From Treponema sp. (lineage in GTDB: Bacteria > Spirochaetota > Spirochaetia > Treponematales > Treponemataceae): a stretch of 33,742 bases of DNA. Where the stretch lies: NCBI GenBank assembly GCA_017934745.1, contig JAGBIY010000049.1:1-33742 (forward strand), given 5' to 3'. Position numbers and translations under genes: made by a program. The notes under the pieces are model-generated. The model was not told the origin of the DNA. It saw only the letters and a program-made list of their open reading frames with translations, and ran no database searches. The first letter of the stretch is position 1. Every line of letters begins with the position of its first letter. This document shows positions 22,335-30,951 of this stretch, piece after piece.

Positions 22335-22556
22335 GTGGCTAAAGAGGCAGCAATCGAAGTCGAAGGGATAGTGAAAGAGGCATTGCCGAACACTACATTC
22401 AAGGTTGAGCTGAAGAACGGCGGACATGTCATTCTCGCTCATTTGTCAGGAAAGATGAGAAAGCATTTCATCAGAATCGTCCCTGGTGACAGCGTGAAAG
22501 TGGAGCTTTCACCATACGACTTGAACAGGGGAAGAATCATTTTCAGAGAGAGATAG
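22335..22556 (+). CDS. infA: Translation initiation factor IF-1
   Basis: A 73-residue OB-fold protein that binds the ribosomal A site during initiation. The sequence runs the full family length: [19 protein letters not shown], then [20 protein letters not shown] and [11 protein letters not shown], ending in [12 protein letters not shown], all canonical. The start is GTG (22335), set by GGAGG 4 nt upstream; no ATG is possible at this place. It has its own promoter and a strong terminator. It is not next to ribosomal protein genes, as it often is in other bacteria. Confidence 0.97.
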   Translation: MAKEAAIEVEGIVKEALPNTTFKVELKNGGHVILAHLSGKMRKHFIRIVPGDSVKVELSPYDLNRGRIIFRER

Positions 22557-22581
22557 CCCTGGGAAAACGCCAGCAATCGTC

Positions 22582-22635
22582 AAAAAAGCCCGGAAGACCT
22601 TTTCAAAAAACTGAATCGGTTTTCCGGGCTTTTTT
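22582..22635 (+). terminator. Terminator after infA, probably bidirectional
   Basis: A 14-bp perfect stem AAAAAAGCCCGGAA (22582-22595) / TTCCGGGCTTTTTT (22622-22635). The A-run and T-run make it work in both directions, also ending the minus-strand J-domain gene that stops at 22661. Confidence 0.9.
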
Positions 22636-22660
22636 ATGCGGCTGATTTTTCCACAAGCGG

Positions 22661-23209
22661 CTATTTGAGAAGCCTGCCGAGGGAGCGGAAGAATCCGGAG
22701 ATTCCCTTCACGAGAAGGAAAAGGCAGATTATCGGGCCGATCGGGAAGAACCAGAAAAGATACTTGAAGAGGAAAAGCCCCAAGAAGAACATGACACCGC
22801 TAGAGACGATGCCTGAAAGCCCCTCCCCTTTCGACTCCTCCGGCTGTCTTGGCGGCGTGTAGCGGTAGTAGCGGTAGCGTGTGTTTCCGGCGGAGTCCCC
22901 GTTCCTGTTGAAGGCTCCGTTCATCCACTGCCAAAGGGGGTCGTCCTCCGCGTTCTGGTAGCTTCCGCCATACGACGACTGGCCGTAGCGGTTTCCATCG
23001 TAGCTTCCGGCGTTGTCGTACTCGGCTCTCTTCTTGCTGTCTCCCAAAATCTCATACGCCGCCGAAATCTCCTTGAATTTCTCCTCGGCGGCCTTGTCTC
23101 CCGGATTCCTGTCGGGATGGTACTTCATCGCGAGTTTCCTGTAAGCGGACTTTATCTCGTCCGCGGTCGCGTTTTTCTGAACGCCCAACGTCTCGTAGTG
23201 GTTCTTCAT
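22661..23209 (-). CDS. Membrane-anchored J-domain protein
   Basis: A 182-residue protein with an N-terminal J-domain (1-66) that would stimulate a DnaK-type Hsp70 ATPase; the HPD motif is intact (H31-P32-D33 in [11 protein letters not shown]). A Gly/Ser/Tyr/Asn-rich linker (67-125) leads to a strongly hydrophobic region (about 130-170, [20 protein letters not shown] onwards) that should span the membrane as one hairpin or two helices, ending in a basic tail. It lacks the zinc-finger and substrate domains of true DnaJ, so it likely recruits Hsp70 to a membrane site. GGAGGG lies 9 nt before the ATG. It follows the smr gene by 113 bp on the same strand. Confidence 0.88.
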   Translation of the reverse strand: MKNHYETLGVQKNATADEIKSAYRKLAMKYHPDRNPGDKAAEEKFKEISAAYEILGDSKKRAEYDNAGSYDGNRYGQSSYGGSYQNAEDDPLWQWMNGAFNRNGDSAGNTRYRYYRYTPPRQPEESKGEGLSGIVSSGVMFFLGLFLFKYLFWFFPIGPIICLFLLVKGISGFFRSLGRLLK

Positions 23210-23322
23210 CTAGTCGCCCTCCATTTTCCAAAAGCGTAAAAAAGCAAATCTACTGTTTCCATCAACAATATAAACAGAATTCGAAGGAATGGGTATCACA
23301 AAAGAGCGTTTGCAGGGCGGTC

Positions 23323-23889
23323 TCATTTTATGATGACCCAAGTGGCTCCTGTTCCGCCCATGCTTCTGTCGGGGTGTCCGCTGGTGCCGAGGTGCTTGTT
23401 CTGCTCGATGAAAGTGCGCACCATCGGCCCCAAAACGGGGTCGGAGCCGTGGGTGTGGTTCCCTTTTCCGTGGACAATCAGGATTTTCTTGAGGCCGCGG
23501 CGCACGCAGTCGTTCACGAACCCGTCGAGCTTCGTCCACGCCTCGTCCCGCGTGAGTCCGTGGAGGTCTATCCTGGCCTCCGGGCTCATCGTGCGGAGGT
23601 ATTCCCTGTTCTCAAGCTTCGACTTTTCGGCGAATGCCGCGGCCTCCGCGTCCTTGTCCACAGTGCCGAATCTTCTTAGCCAAAGCTCCATCGGGTTTAT
23701 CCGCTTCTTCGCGTCCTCCTCCATTATCTGCTCAAGGCTCTTCCTCTCGGCGGCCGCGAGCTTCTCCTCTGCCGTGGGGGCGTTGGCTTTCTTGTGCGAT
23801 ACCTGCCGGCTCCTCTTCTTCTCCTCCGCCCTCTTCGCCTCGTCGCTCTGCTTCTCGTCCCAAGCCTTCAATATGTCTCCGAAATCCAT
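23323..23889 (-). CDS. Smr-domain protein
   Basis: A 188-residue cytoplasmic protein. The N-terminal half is charged and probably coiled-coil (about 10-100, Lys/Glu/Ala-rich). The C-terminal half is a small MutS-related (Smr) domain, a nicking or RNA-cleaving nuclease fold: DLHG (108-111), VHGKGNH (139-145) and GGTGATWV (178-185) are its three signatures. Related stand-alone Smr proteins such as E. coli SmrB act on mRNA at collided ribosomes, so rescue-linked RNA cleavage is possible. AGGAGG lies 8 nt before the ATG. It follows batD by 51 bp on the same strand and may be read from the same transcript. Confidence 0.88.
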   Translation of the reverse strand: MDFGDILKAWDEKQSDEAKRAEEKKRSRQVSHKKANAPTAEEKLAAAERKSLEQIMEEDAKKRINPMELWLRRFGTVDKDAEAAAFAEKSKLENREYLRTMSPEARIDLHGLTRDEAWTKLDGFVNDCVRRGLKKILIVHGKGNHTHGSDPVLGPMVRTFIEQNKHLGTSGHPDRSMGGTGATWVIIK

Positions 23890-23940
23890 TTTTCAAACCT
23901 CCTGCAAATCAAAAAAACGGCATAAGCCCAAACATCAAAA

Positions 23941-25311
23941 TCAGTCTATCAACAAAAGCGAACCGGATTTTGTCCATCCGCTGTTTTCCGAACACTCAAT
24001 ATAAACCCAATCGCCCATGTCTTCCACAATCCTTACGCGAAGCCCCTTCGGAAGGGAGCGTTCCCCATGCGGAGCGGACGGCGGCTCCGGGACTTTTGAC
24101 AGCCCCCCGCCGAGAGAAACAGCGTGCCTCTGAGAGACGAACGAATTCTGCCTGACCGAGAGAACCACCGACACGGCCAAGACAACGACGAAAGAAAACG
24201 CCGACTTTGCCTTCCTCAAAAGCACCATGGCCACGGACATGGCGAAAGAGAATGCCACCATGCAGAGGAACACGACGAGGACGAACGCGCTCGGCTCGTC
24301 CTCCGTGTCCTTCAGCCCGTGAGACTCCTCCAGAAGTCTCCTCTCCAGCGGCTCCCTGAAGAAAAGGACATCGTGCCTCTCGCGGCTCCTCATGGCGCGG
24401 AGTTTTTCCAAGTCGGACTCGGACCATTCAGGATAATCGGATTTCGAGGTCTCGGATTCAGACTGGCGGAAAGCATCCCCGAACACGTCCATTTCTCCAT
24501 CGTCCTCCACGCCGGCATCCTGCCGCGGCCCCGGAGGCGGAGGCGAAACAGTCACGAGGATTGGAAGATCCGCCAGAGAGACCCGCTTCCTGTCGCCGTT
24601 GTAAGAGATTGCGTCGATTGATATGTCAGGAAGATGGAACTCACCCTCCGAAAGCGGTTGGTACACGAACGAGGCAATCTTCGTCTTCTCTGGATCGAAG
24701 CCGGTGGCGCGTCTATCCTCTGCGGAGAATTCGGCCCGCCACGTCTCCGTCAGAATCGCGTTCTTCGGCAGGGTGAACGAAAAGTCGAGAATCTGGGCGC
24801 AGTACTGGCAGAACACGTCGATCGAGACTTCGTCGCCTGTGGAGACCTCGCCGCCCGGCGAAAGCGTCACGGAAAGAGTCGGGGAGACGAGTTCCGGATT
24901 CTCGTAGACCCGCACAGCCTCGAACGGAATCGAGAACATCCTCCCTCCTATTTCGGCGGTTATCGGAGGCAGGCGGAAGTCGCCGGAATCGGAGAACGAG
25001 AACCACAGGTGCAGAATCGCAGTCGAGTCGCCATTCAAGTCGGTCGCTGCGGACTTCGACGAAGAGAGATAGCGCACCCCCGGAGGAAGTTCTGGAATTT
25101 CGAACGAGAAATCAGAGAGCGGAGTGTGGGGAATCTCAAGCACGAACGACACTTCCGTCTGCGTGAAGACCATCCCGTCCTCGCACCTTACCGAAAGCGA
25201 GGCGGCTTCCCCTTTTGACAGCGCAAAAGCCGGAACCGAGAGCGCGGACAAGAACGACACAGCCGTAAAAAACTTTTTCCACGAACGGAAAACATCAATA
25301 GTCGAGAACAT
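23941..25311 (-). CDS. batD: BatD-like protein with C-terminal SH3-type domain
   Basis: A 456-residue exported membrane protein of the Bat operon. Signal peptide cut after VPAFA (residue 30), then beta-rich periplasmic domains (about 35-265) typical of BatD/oxygen-tolerance proteins, with ELPPGVRYLSS and DFRLPPITAEIGG segments. A Pro-rich, acidic linker leads to two membrane helices (about 345-370 and 373-390). The last 60 residues (SLPKGLRVRIVEDMGDWVYI onwards) look like a bacterial SH3 domain, which often binds cell-wall peptides; this is an unusual addition. GGAGGAG precedes the ATG, which lies inside the end of batB/C (17-bp overlap). Function of Bat proteins is not settled. Confidence 0.8.
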   Translation of the reverse strand: MFSTIDVFRSWKKFFTAVSFLSALSVPAFALSKGEAASLSVRCEDGMVFTQTEVSFVLEIPHTPLSDFSFEIPELPPGVRYLSSSKSAATDLNGDSTAILHLWFSFSDSGDFRLPPITAEIGGRMFSIPFEAVRVYENPELVSPTLSVTLSPGGEVSTGDEVSIDVFCQYCAQILDFSFTLPKNAILTETWRAEFSAEDRRATGFDPEKTKIASFVYQPLSEGEFHLPDISIDAISYNGDRKRVSLADLPILVTVSPPPPGPRQDAGVEDDGEMDVFGDAFRQSESETSKSDYPEWSESDLEKLRAMRSRERHDVLFFREPLERRLLEESHGLKDTEDEPSAFVLVVFLCMVAFSFAMSVAMVLLRKAKSAFSFVVVLAVSVVLSVRQNSFVSQRHAVSLGGGLSKVPEPPSAPHGERSLPKGLRVRIVEDMGDWVYIECSENSGWTKSGSLLLID

Positions 25312-26935
25312 TCTTCTCCTCCGTCTTTGAGTCCATCTTTTTCCACTGGTTCTGCTCCCGCTCGCGTATCAAGTTGAAGAGCGCGGCCGTCTTGGGGTCG
25401 ACTTCAGGAGAAGAAGACTCCGACACCCCGCGCATCTCCGTCTCCCCCGCTCGCTTCTTCGACATCGATATGCGCTGCTCGCAAAGCTCGATGTTTATCC
25501 GCGCGTCCAGATTGTCGCCCGAAGCGAGAACTGCCTGCTTGAAAAACGAGAGAGCCTTCGGGAAATCCCCCTTCTTCACGAAAATCACGCCCTTGTTGTA
25601 GAAGACGGCGGAGGCAAGAGACTTGTCCTTGTATTCGTCCTCCGACTTCTCCGGCACTATCATGTCGAGTTTCTCAAGCGCGGCGTCGTACTCCTCAAGG
25701 GATATGTACGTCGACGCAAGGCCGAACAGCGCGTAGTCGCGATGGACGGCGTTTTCCGGGTCGTTCAGGACGGAGACGAAATCGACGGTGGCGGAGCGCA
25801 TCTTTCCGTTGTGGTGGTCGAGCGCGCCCTTGAGAATCTGCATACGCTCCGACGAGCACGACACAAAGAGGAGCAGGCACGACAGGGGCAAGAGCGACGA
25901 GAGCTTTCCGAACCGCTTGCGGAGGGCGGACGCGTCAAGTTCGCCCACAACGAACGAGAGGACGAAGAAGACAATCGAAAGCAGAATCAGGAAATCGTGG
26001 CGGCTCACCGAGCGGATTTCGTAGGAGAAGCTCTCAGACGACGAATCGAGCTGTTCGAGGAGCGACAAGGCGGAGCCTCTGGACGCAGCCGAGACATAGC
26101 GGACGAAATCGGACTTCGAGAAGAGCTTGCGGGCGTTCCTGTTCACGTCGCCGGCCATGTTCCTCATCTTGTTCGCCATCAGGAATGTCCTCACGGGCGT
26201 GATTCCGTCGCCGGAAAGCACCTCCGCGCCGTCCTCCGAGCCGAACCCGACGAGAGTGACAGGAATCTGGAACCGGGCTGCCCTCTGAAGCGAATGGAGC
26301 ATCAAGTCGTCGGTCTCGTCGCCGTCGGTGAAGACGAAAATCATGGACGACTGGGCGGAATTCTGGGGGAACGACGACACTGCGCAGTCGATGCCTTTTC
26401 CGAGGGAACTTCCGGCGGAAGTCATCAGGGAGGGAGAGAGAGAATCGACAAGGGAATCGATTGAAGAGAAATCCTGCGTGAGCGGAACTGCGAGGAATCC
26501 GTCGCCCTTGCTTATCACGGCCGAAACGGACACGCCTTCCATGCGGGAAAGGAGATGCGAGCAGTAGAGCTTCACCGCGTCGAGCCTGGACATTCTTCCT
26601 CCGTCCACGTCCATCGCGTTCATGCTGTATGAGATGTCGAAGACGAAGCTCACAGCGCAGCCGCTTTTCTGCACAGGAACCTGTCTCGTCCCCCACGAAA
26701 GCCCCGCGCAGGCGAGAACGCCCGAAATCCATGCAAGAATCCGGAACAGAGTCCGAAGGAAAAGAGAGCGTCTGGAACGCAGGAAAGCGGGAGACGAGGA
26801 CGAGACGAAATCGACGAGGGACTTCTCCATTCTCTTGAACCGCACGAACGTGTAAAGCGCGACGGGAAGGACAGGAAGTATGAGCAGAAGCACATTTGGT
26901 CGCTCAATCGAAAAAAGCGTGGAAAACGAATTCAT
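25295..26935 (-). CDS. batB: BatB/BatC fusion: membrane VWA protein with TPR tail
   Basis: A 546-residue membrane protein. N-terminal membrane helices (about 13-30 and 60-82) precede a von Willebrand A domain with an intact metal site (D100-S102-S104 in FVFDISYSMNA, and TDGDE at 203-207). A helix at about 313-331 closes the BatB part. Then comes a second hydrophobic stretch ending in a lipobox-like FVSC (C360) and a TPR region (about 365-490) typical of BatC, so two ancestral genes appear fused. The start MNSFSTLF is chosen because its ATG overlaps the batA stop (ATGA) and GGAG lies 5 nt upstream; the frame is open 12 codons further. The tail overlaps batD. VWA-TPR proteins usually act as scaffolds with MoxR ATPases. 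Confidence 0.85.
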   Translation of the reverse strand: MNSFSTLFSIERPNVLLLILPVLPVALYTFVRFKRMEKSLVDFVSSSSPAFLRSRRSLFLRTLFRILAWISGVLACAGLSWGTRQVPVQKSGCAVSFVFDISYSMNAMDVDGGRMSRLDAVKLYCSHLLSRMEGVSVSAVISKGDGFLAVPLTQDFSSIDSLVDSLSPSLMTSAGSSLGKGIDCAVSSFPQNSAQSSMIFVFTDGDETDDLMLHSLQRAARFQIPVTLVGFGSEDGAEVLSGDGITPVRTFLMANKMRNMAGDVNRNARKLFSKSDFVRYVSAASRGSALSLLEQLDSSSESFSYEIRSVSRHDFLILLSIVFFVLSFVVGELDASALRKRFGKLSSLLPLSCLLLFVSCSSERMQILKGALDHHNGKMRSATVDFVSVLNDPENAVHRDYALFGLASTYISLEEYDAALEKLDMIVPEKSEDEYKDKSLASAVFYNKGVIFVKKGDFPKALSFFKQAVLASGDNLDARINIELCEQRISMSKKRAGETEMRGVSESSSPEVDPKTAALFNLIREREQNQWKKMDSKTEEKNVLDY

Positions 26936-27951
26936 AAAATCTCCGAAAGACAGATTCTCTTCAAGAACCATGACAAGACGAAAAGCACAGCCGAAAGGAG
27001 AAGGAATCTGTGGTACATGTAATCGTCGACCATCCTCAAGCGGAACGACTGGACGACATCCTCACGGCCGACTATGGAGGAAAGCGCATCGGAAAGGGAC
27101 GGAAGCGTTTCGACAGAGAAATACCTTCCGCCGGCGATGGAAGCGATTTTTTCCAGCGGGGCCGAATTGAAGCCGGACTCGTAGAAGCCGGAGCGGGCTT
27201 TTCCAGTGTTCGGATCGACGTATTCCACAGGAACGGTTCCGCGGGTGCCGACCCCCAGGACATAGACCGTTATTCCGTAATCGGAGGCGAGACGGGCGGC
27301 AGTCTCAGGATGGACGGAACCCGCGTTGCTCTCTCCGTCGGTTATCAGTACGACGCACTTTTTCGGGGCTTTCGAGGAAGACAAGTGGTACACGGCGGAG
27401 CAAAGCCCGTCGCCGATGGCAGAGCCGTCTCCAAGAACGCCCAGCTTCAGAGAGCCGAGCCTTTCCAAAAAGCTGTCCCTGTCCTCGGTCACAGGAACGA
27501 CGTAGGCGGACTCGCTCGCCATCGCTATGAGGGAATATGCGAATCCACCGTCCCCCTCGACGATGTTCTTTATGCAGAGTTTTGCCGCGTCGAACCTGTT
27601 TATGGGCGAATTCATGTACGACATGTCCTTGGCCGCCATCGACGGGCTCGTGTCCAAGAGGAAGAGGATGTCCGAGCCTTTCGACGTGTACACTTTCTCG
27701 CTCCGCCTGACGACAGGATTCGCGCCCGCAACGACGAGCGAGACGAACGCGGACGCAAGAAAAAAGTTTGACATGAACGAGAGGAATAAGAAGACCTTCC
27801 TGTTCCAGCCGTCAAGGGAGAAAGTCTTTCCGTTCCAGTCAGAAATCGTCAGCGGAAAAGAGATTTTCGTGAAGATTCCGAATCTCCGCAAGACGAAAAG
27901 GATTGGAATCAGAAGCAGAAAAAGAAAAGAAGCCGGGTCCTGAAAAATCAC
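26932..27951 (-). CDS. batA: BatA-like membrane VWA protein
   Basis: A 339-residue inner-membrane protein with two N-terminal helices (about 7-21 and 52-76), a von Willebrand A domain (about 93-295) and a C-terminal helix (about 313-331). The metal-ion-dependent adhesion site is complete: D100-S102-S104 in FLLDTSPSMAAKD, and T204-D205 in LITDGESNAG. This is the BatA layout of the batrachian aerotolerance operon, first described in Bacteroides and common in spirochaetes; the domain faces the periplasm if the usual topology holds. It overlaps its neighbours at both ends (ATGA with batB), so the proteins are probably made in fixed ratio and act as a complex with the MoxR ATPase. Confidence 0.87.
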   Translation of the reverse strand: MIFQDPASFLFLLLIPILFVLRRFGIFTKISFPLTISDWNGKTFSLDGWNRKVFLFLSFMSNFFLASAFVSLVVAGANPVVRRSEKVYTSKGSDILFLLDTSPSMAAKDMSYMNSPINRFDAAKLCIKNIVEGDGGFAYSLIAMASESAYVVPVTEDRDSFLERLGSLKLGVLGDGSAIGDGLCSAVYHLSSSKAPKKCVVLITDGESNAGSVHPETAARLASDYGITVYVLGVGTRGTVPVEYVDPNTGKARSGFYESGFNSAPLEKIASIAGGRYFSVETLPSLSDALSSIVGREDVVQSFRLRMVDDYMYHRFLLLSAVLFVLSWFLKRICLSEIL

Positions 27952-28976
27952 ATCGAACCTCCTGATTGCGAAACGCTTGGGACTGAATCCCCGGAAATTT
28001 CCCTTCCAAGCGCGGAAATCGTGAAGACGACCTCGTCGATGAGGCTCGCCCTCTCGTCAACTCCGGTGTCCTTCTGGAATTCGGAATCGACCTTGCCGCG
28101 CGCGAACCGTATGTAGTCCGTCCTCGCGAAGATGTCGACGAAACGCTCGAACTCGATGGGCACGTCGTCAAGGAATATGCGGTTGAAAGCCCTGGACAAA
28201 TCGTATGTCGTGGACGAAGAGAAATCCTCTTTGAAGTGGCTGCACAAAAACGCGCGGAGGATTTTCTGGAATTCGAGAGCGAACTCTGCATCGTCAAGGC
28301 TCCCGGACTTTTTCTGCAGCCGCTTGAGCTTCTTCACGGCGGCACGGGAATTCTTCTTCATCGTGGCGGAAACAAGAGTGCGGGAGACGAAATCGGAAAT
28401 CGACGGAATGTGCATGAGCAAGAAGAAGACGAGGAAAAGCGCGGACACGAACAGAACCGAAAGAAAGACTATCAGCGCGCCCGTCCCCGGAAGCAGGAGC
28501 GGAGACTTGTGTCGAGAGAAAGTCGTGGCGCCGTTCTCCTTTGCGATCGAATCCACCGATATCGGCTCCAAATCAATCCAGAACACGCCGGGATTCGGCT
28601 TTTTTCCGTCGGGGAGGGATTTTCTCACGAGCGACGCGAGGTCGAACGGAGGAAAGTCCAGGGAATCTGTCTTCCAGACGACAATCTCCAGCGACAGCGT
28701 GTAGTCGGAAGCGTTTCTCTCGATTGAAGCCCCCTTCACAAGGCACCTGTCGGAAAGCTCGTCAAAATCCTTGAATTCCGTAGAGAGAGCGAGCCTTGAA
28801 GAATCAGTCCCAACATCATCGGAAAGCAGGTTTACATCGGAGCGGAAGAGATAGCGGATTTCCACAGTGTCGCCGACATAGACCTTTTCGGGGAGGACGA
28901 ACTGCGTTCCCTTGTCCAGCGCGAAGCAGAAGAGCGAGAAAAGGGATATTGCGGAAGTCAAAAGTGCTTTTTTCAT
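27948..28976 (-). CDS. Exported membrane protein of the Bat operon
   Basis: A 342-residue protein with a signal peptide (MKKALLTSAISLFSLFCFAL), a periplasmic beta-rich region (about 22-155), one strong membrane helix (about 160-188, LLLPGTGALIVFLSVLF onwards) and a basic, helical cytoplasmic tail (about 190-342). The layout matches the variable protein often found between the DUF58 gene and batA in Bat operons (DUF4381-like or BatD-like N-terminus), but I cannot name the family. The gene starts 1 bp after the DUF58 stop and overlaps batA by 4 bp (27948-27951), so it is translated with them. A bridging role between the cytoplasmic MoxR/DUF58 proteins and the periplasmic VWA proteins is a guess. 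Confidence 0.75.
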   Translation of the reverse strand: MKKALLTSAISLFSLFCFALDKGTQFVLPEKVYVGDTVEIRYLFRSDVNLLSDDVGTDSSRLALSTEFKDFDELSDRCLVKGASIERNASDYTLSLEIVVWKTDSLDFPPFDLASLVRKSLPDGKKPNPGVFWIDLEPISVDSIAKENGATTFSRHKSPLLLPGTGALIVFLSVLFVSALFLVFFLLMHIPSISDFVSRTLVSATMKKNSRAAVKKLKRLQKKSGSLDDAEFALEFQKILRAFLCSHFKEDFSSSTTYDLSRAFNRIFLDDVPIEFERFVDIFARTDYIRFARGKVDSEFQKDTGVDERASLIDEVVFTISALGREISGDSVPSVSQSGGSM

Positions 28977-28977
28977 T

Positions 28978-29868
28978 TCAGGAATGCCTCTTCCTCGCGG
29001 AAAAGAATTTCGTCAGCACGAGGACGAAATCCTCGTCCGTCAAAATCGGAAGCGGAACGACATTGTGCTTGACGCAAAAATCGTTCCACGACTCAAGCCG
29101 CCTCCTGTTGGCGTCGAACCAGGATTTCGCGAACGAAGATGAATTCGTCGGAAGGAGGACCGTCTTCCTCGTCTCGTAATCGGAGAACGGGAGCGTGCCA
29201 ATCCGAGGCAGTTCCGAGTCGCTCGAATCGCTTATGCGCACAGCGACCACATCGTGCTTCTGCGCGAGGAACGCCAAGTCGGTCCTGTAGCCGTCCGCGC
29301 GGAAATCTGATATGACGAACACGAGGGAACGCTTCTTGAGCATGGCGGCGGCGGCTTTTATCGCGTTCGGAAGGGCGGAGCCGCGCTTCGCCATCGAAAA
29401 GTCGATGCCGTCGATTTTCGAGAGAATCATCATTGCGTTCTCCTTTCCGCTTTTCGGCTTGCAGGAGAAGAACACCTCACCGTCGAAGAAGACGGCGCCG
29501 TTCGCCCCTGAATTGTTGCTTGAAGCGAGGAGCAGCAGCGACGCGACATTGCAGGCGGTCCGCATCTTCGACTTGTTGTTCGAGCCGGAGAGCATCGAAA
29601 GCGAACAGTCGAGTATGAAAAAGACGTTCAGCTCCCTGTCCTCCTCGTACAGTTTCATGTACGGCCTCCCCATCTTCGCGGTCACGTTCCAATCGATTGA
29701 GCGCACGTTGTCGCCTGGAAGGTACTCCCTCACATCGCTGAATTCAATTCCCTGCCCCCTTGTCATCGACCTGAAATTCCCCGACCGCATGTTCTCGGCA
29801 AGAACGGCGGAAGCGATTTTCAGCCTCGAAGACAAGCCGGCAAGGTTCTTATCGAAAAAATCTGGCAT
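28978..29868 (-). CDS. DUF58 domain protein
   Basis: A 296-residue protein without membrane helices, of the DUF58 family that is almost always encoded beside MoxR ATPases. The family signature is clear: RGQGIEFSDVREYLPGDN followed by VRSIDWNVTAK (residues 38-65). Downstream is a VWA-like fold with a complete metal site, D87-S89-S91 in FILDCSLSMLSG. In related MoxR systems such proteins may be substrates or adaptors of the ATPase. AAGGTGAG lies just before the ATG, 19 bp after the moxR stop, and the next gene follows after 1 bp. Length is normal for the family. Confidence 0.9.
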   Translation of the reverse strand: MPDFFDKNLAGLSSRLKIASAVLAENMRSGNFRSMTRGQGIEFSDVREYLPGDNVRSIDWNVTAKMGRPYMKLYEEDRELNVFFILDCSLSMLSGSNNKSKMRTACNVASLLLLASSNNSGANGAVFFDGEVFFSCKPKSGKENAMMILSKIDGIDFSMAKRGSALPNAIKAAAAMLKKRSLVFVISDFRADGYRTDLAFLAQKHDVVAVRISDSSDSELPRIGTLPFSDYETRKTVLLPTNSSSFAKSWFDANRRRLESWNDFCVKHNVVPLPILTDEDFVLVLTKFFSARKRHS

Positions 29869-29887
29869 ATCTCACCTTCAAAAAAAA

Positions 29888-30877
29888 TCACGGAACAGGC
29901 ATCAAGTCGAGGATTTTCCCAACAAGCTCGTCAGACGAGACGGAATCGGCGGCGGCCTCGTAGGAGAGAACGATTCTGTGGCGAAGGACAGGAACGGCGG
30001 CCTTCTTCACATCGTCGGGCAGGACGAACGAGCGTCCGGCGAAGAGAGCCTGTATTTTCGCGCACTGCAAAAGAGCGATTCCCGCGCGTGGGGACGCTCC
30101 GAACGAAATGTACTTGGAAATCTCCCCCTGCCTTTTCTGCGCCTTCTTGTCCGGCCTTGTGGCGTTTACAATCGAAACGATGTACTCCACAATCTTGTCG
30201 TCGCACTGGACGGAATCGGCAAGTTTACGAACCGCGATTATCTTGTCCGCGTCGAGAATCTGCCTGAGCGGAACGTCGGATGCCTTTCCGTTCGTCTTGA
30301 CGATTTCTACTTCCTCCTCCGGAGTCGGATACGAGACCTTCACCTTCAAGAGAAAGCGGTCCAGCTCGGCCTCCGGCAAATCGTAAGTGCCCTCCTGCTC
30401 TATCGGATTCTGCGTCGCGAGCACCATGAACGGACGCGGAAGCTGGTATGTCTTCTCACCTATCGTCACCTGCTTCTCCGCCATCGCCTCAAGCAGAGCC
30501 GACTGGACTTTCGCCGGAGACCTGTTTATCTCGTCCGCAAGCACGATGTTCGTGAAGACCGGCCCCTTCCTGACGCTGAACGTGCCGGTGCCCTGCTCGT
30601 AGATGAGCGTTCCCGAAACATCGGCCGGAAGCAGATCGGGCGTGAACTGAATGCGCTTGAACCCCAGCCCGGAAATCTCGGCGAACGATTTTATGGCGAG
30701 AGTCTTCGCCAACCCCGGAACGCCCTCAAGCAGTATGTGTCCCCCGGAAAAAACCGCCGTCAATATTCCGTCCACGGTCTCCGCCTGCCCCACAAGCCTC
30801 TTCGACAGCTCCGTCCTGCAGGCCTCTATCAACTTCTTGCAAATCTCGAACCTGCCTTCGTCAATGGTGTCGCTCAT
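29888..30877 (-). CDS. moxR: MoxR-type AAA+ ATPase
   Basis: A 329-residue cytoplasmic AAA+ ATPase of the MoxR family, first gene of the Bat operon. Walker A is GVPGLAKT (52-59), Walker B IVLADEINRS (111-120), sensor 1 N157 in LATQNPIEQEG, and the DLPEAELDRFLLK segment is diagnostic for MoxR. These ATPases work as chaperones that help VWA-domain proteins assemble or load metal; the three VWA-like partners are encoded directly downstream. AGAGG lies 8 nt before the ATG. It is divergent from the aminotransferase gene with 74 bp between, and I see no convincing promoter on this strand there. Confidence 0.93.
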   Translation of the reverse strand: MSDTIDEGRFEICKKLIEACRTELSKRLVGQAETVDGILTAVFSGGHILLEGVPGLAKTLAIKSFAEISGLGFKRIQFTPDLLPADVSGTLIYEQGTGTFSVRKGPVFTNIVLADEINRSPAKVQSALLEAMAEKQVTIGEKTYQLPRPFMVLATQNPIEQEGTYDLPEAELDRFLLKVKVSYPTPEEEVEIVKTNGKASDVPLRQILDADKIIAVRKLADSVQCDDKIVEYIVSIVNATRPDKKAQKRQGEISKYISFGASPRAGIALLQCAKIQALFAGRSFVLPDDVKKAAVPVLRHRIVLSYEAAADSVSSDELVGKILDLMPVP

Positions 30878-30913
30878 TTCATCAACCTCTCAAAAATCGG
30901 TTTTTCTCAATAA

Positions 30914-30942
30914 TTGAACATTATTATTCAAAAATGTAAACT
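30914..30942 (+). promoter_or_regulatory. Promoter of the aminotransferase gene
   Basis: TTGAAC (30914-30919), 17-bp spacer, TAAACT (30937-30942), then 9 nt to the ATG. No Shine-Dalgarno is present in between, so the mRNA is predicted to be leaderless. The region also holds TTGAA-8-TTCAA, a possible operator. Confidence 0.55.
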
Positions 30943-30951
30943 GAATTTACC

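Noticed and set aside
29312..30913. A 533-codon plus-strand open frame opposite moxR and the DUF58 gene
   Set aside because: Long but without any recognisable domain, and it crosses two genes with intact family motifs and their ribosome sites; an antisense shadow.
30878..30951. A moxR promoter on the minus strand
   Set aside because: TTTACA and several AT-rich hexamers occur but none at 16-18 bp spacing gives a good -10; not reported as a feature.
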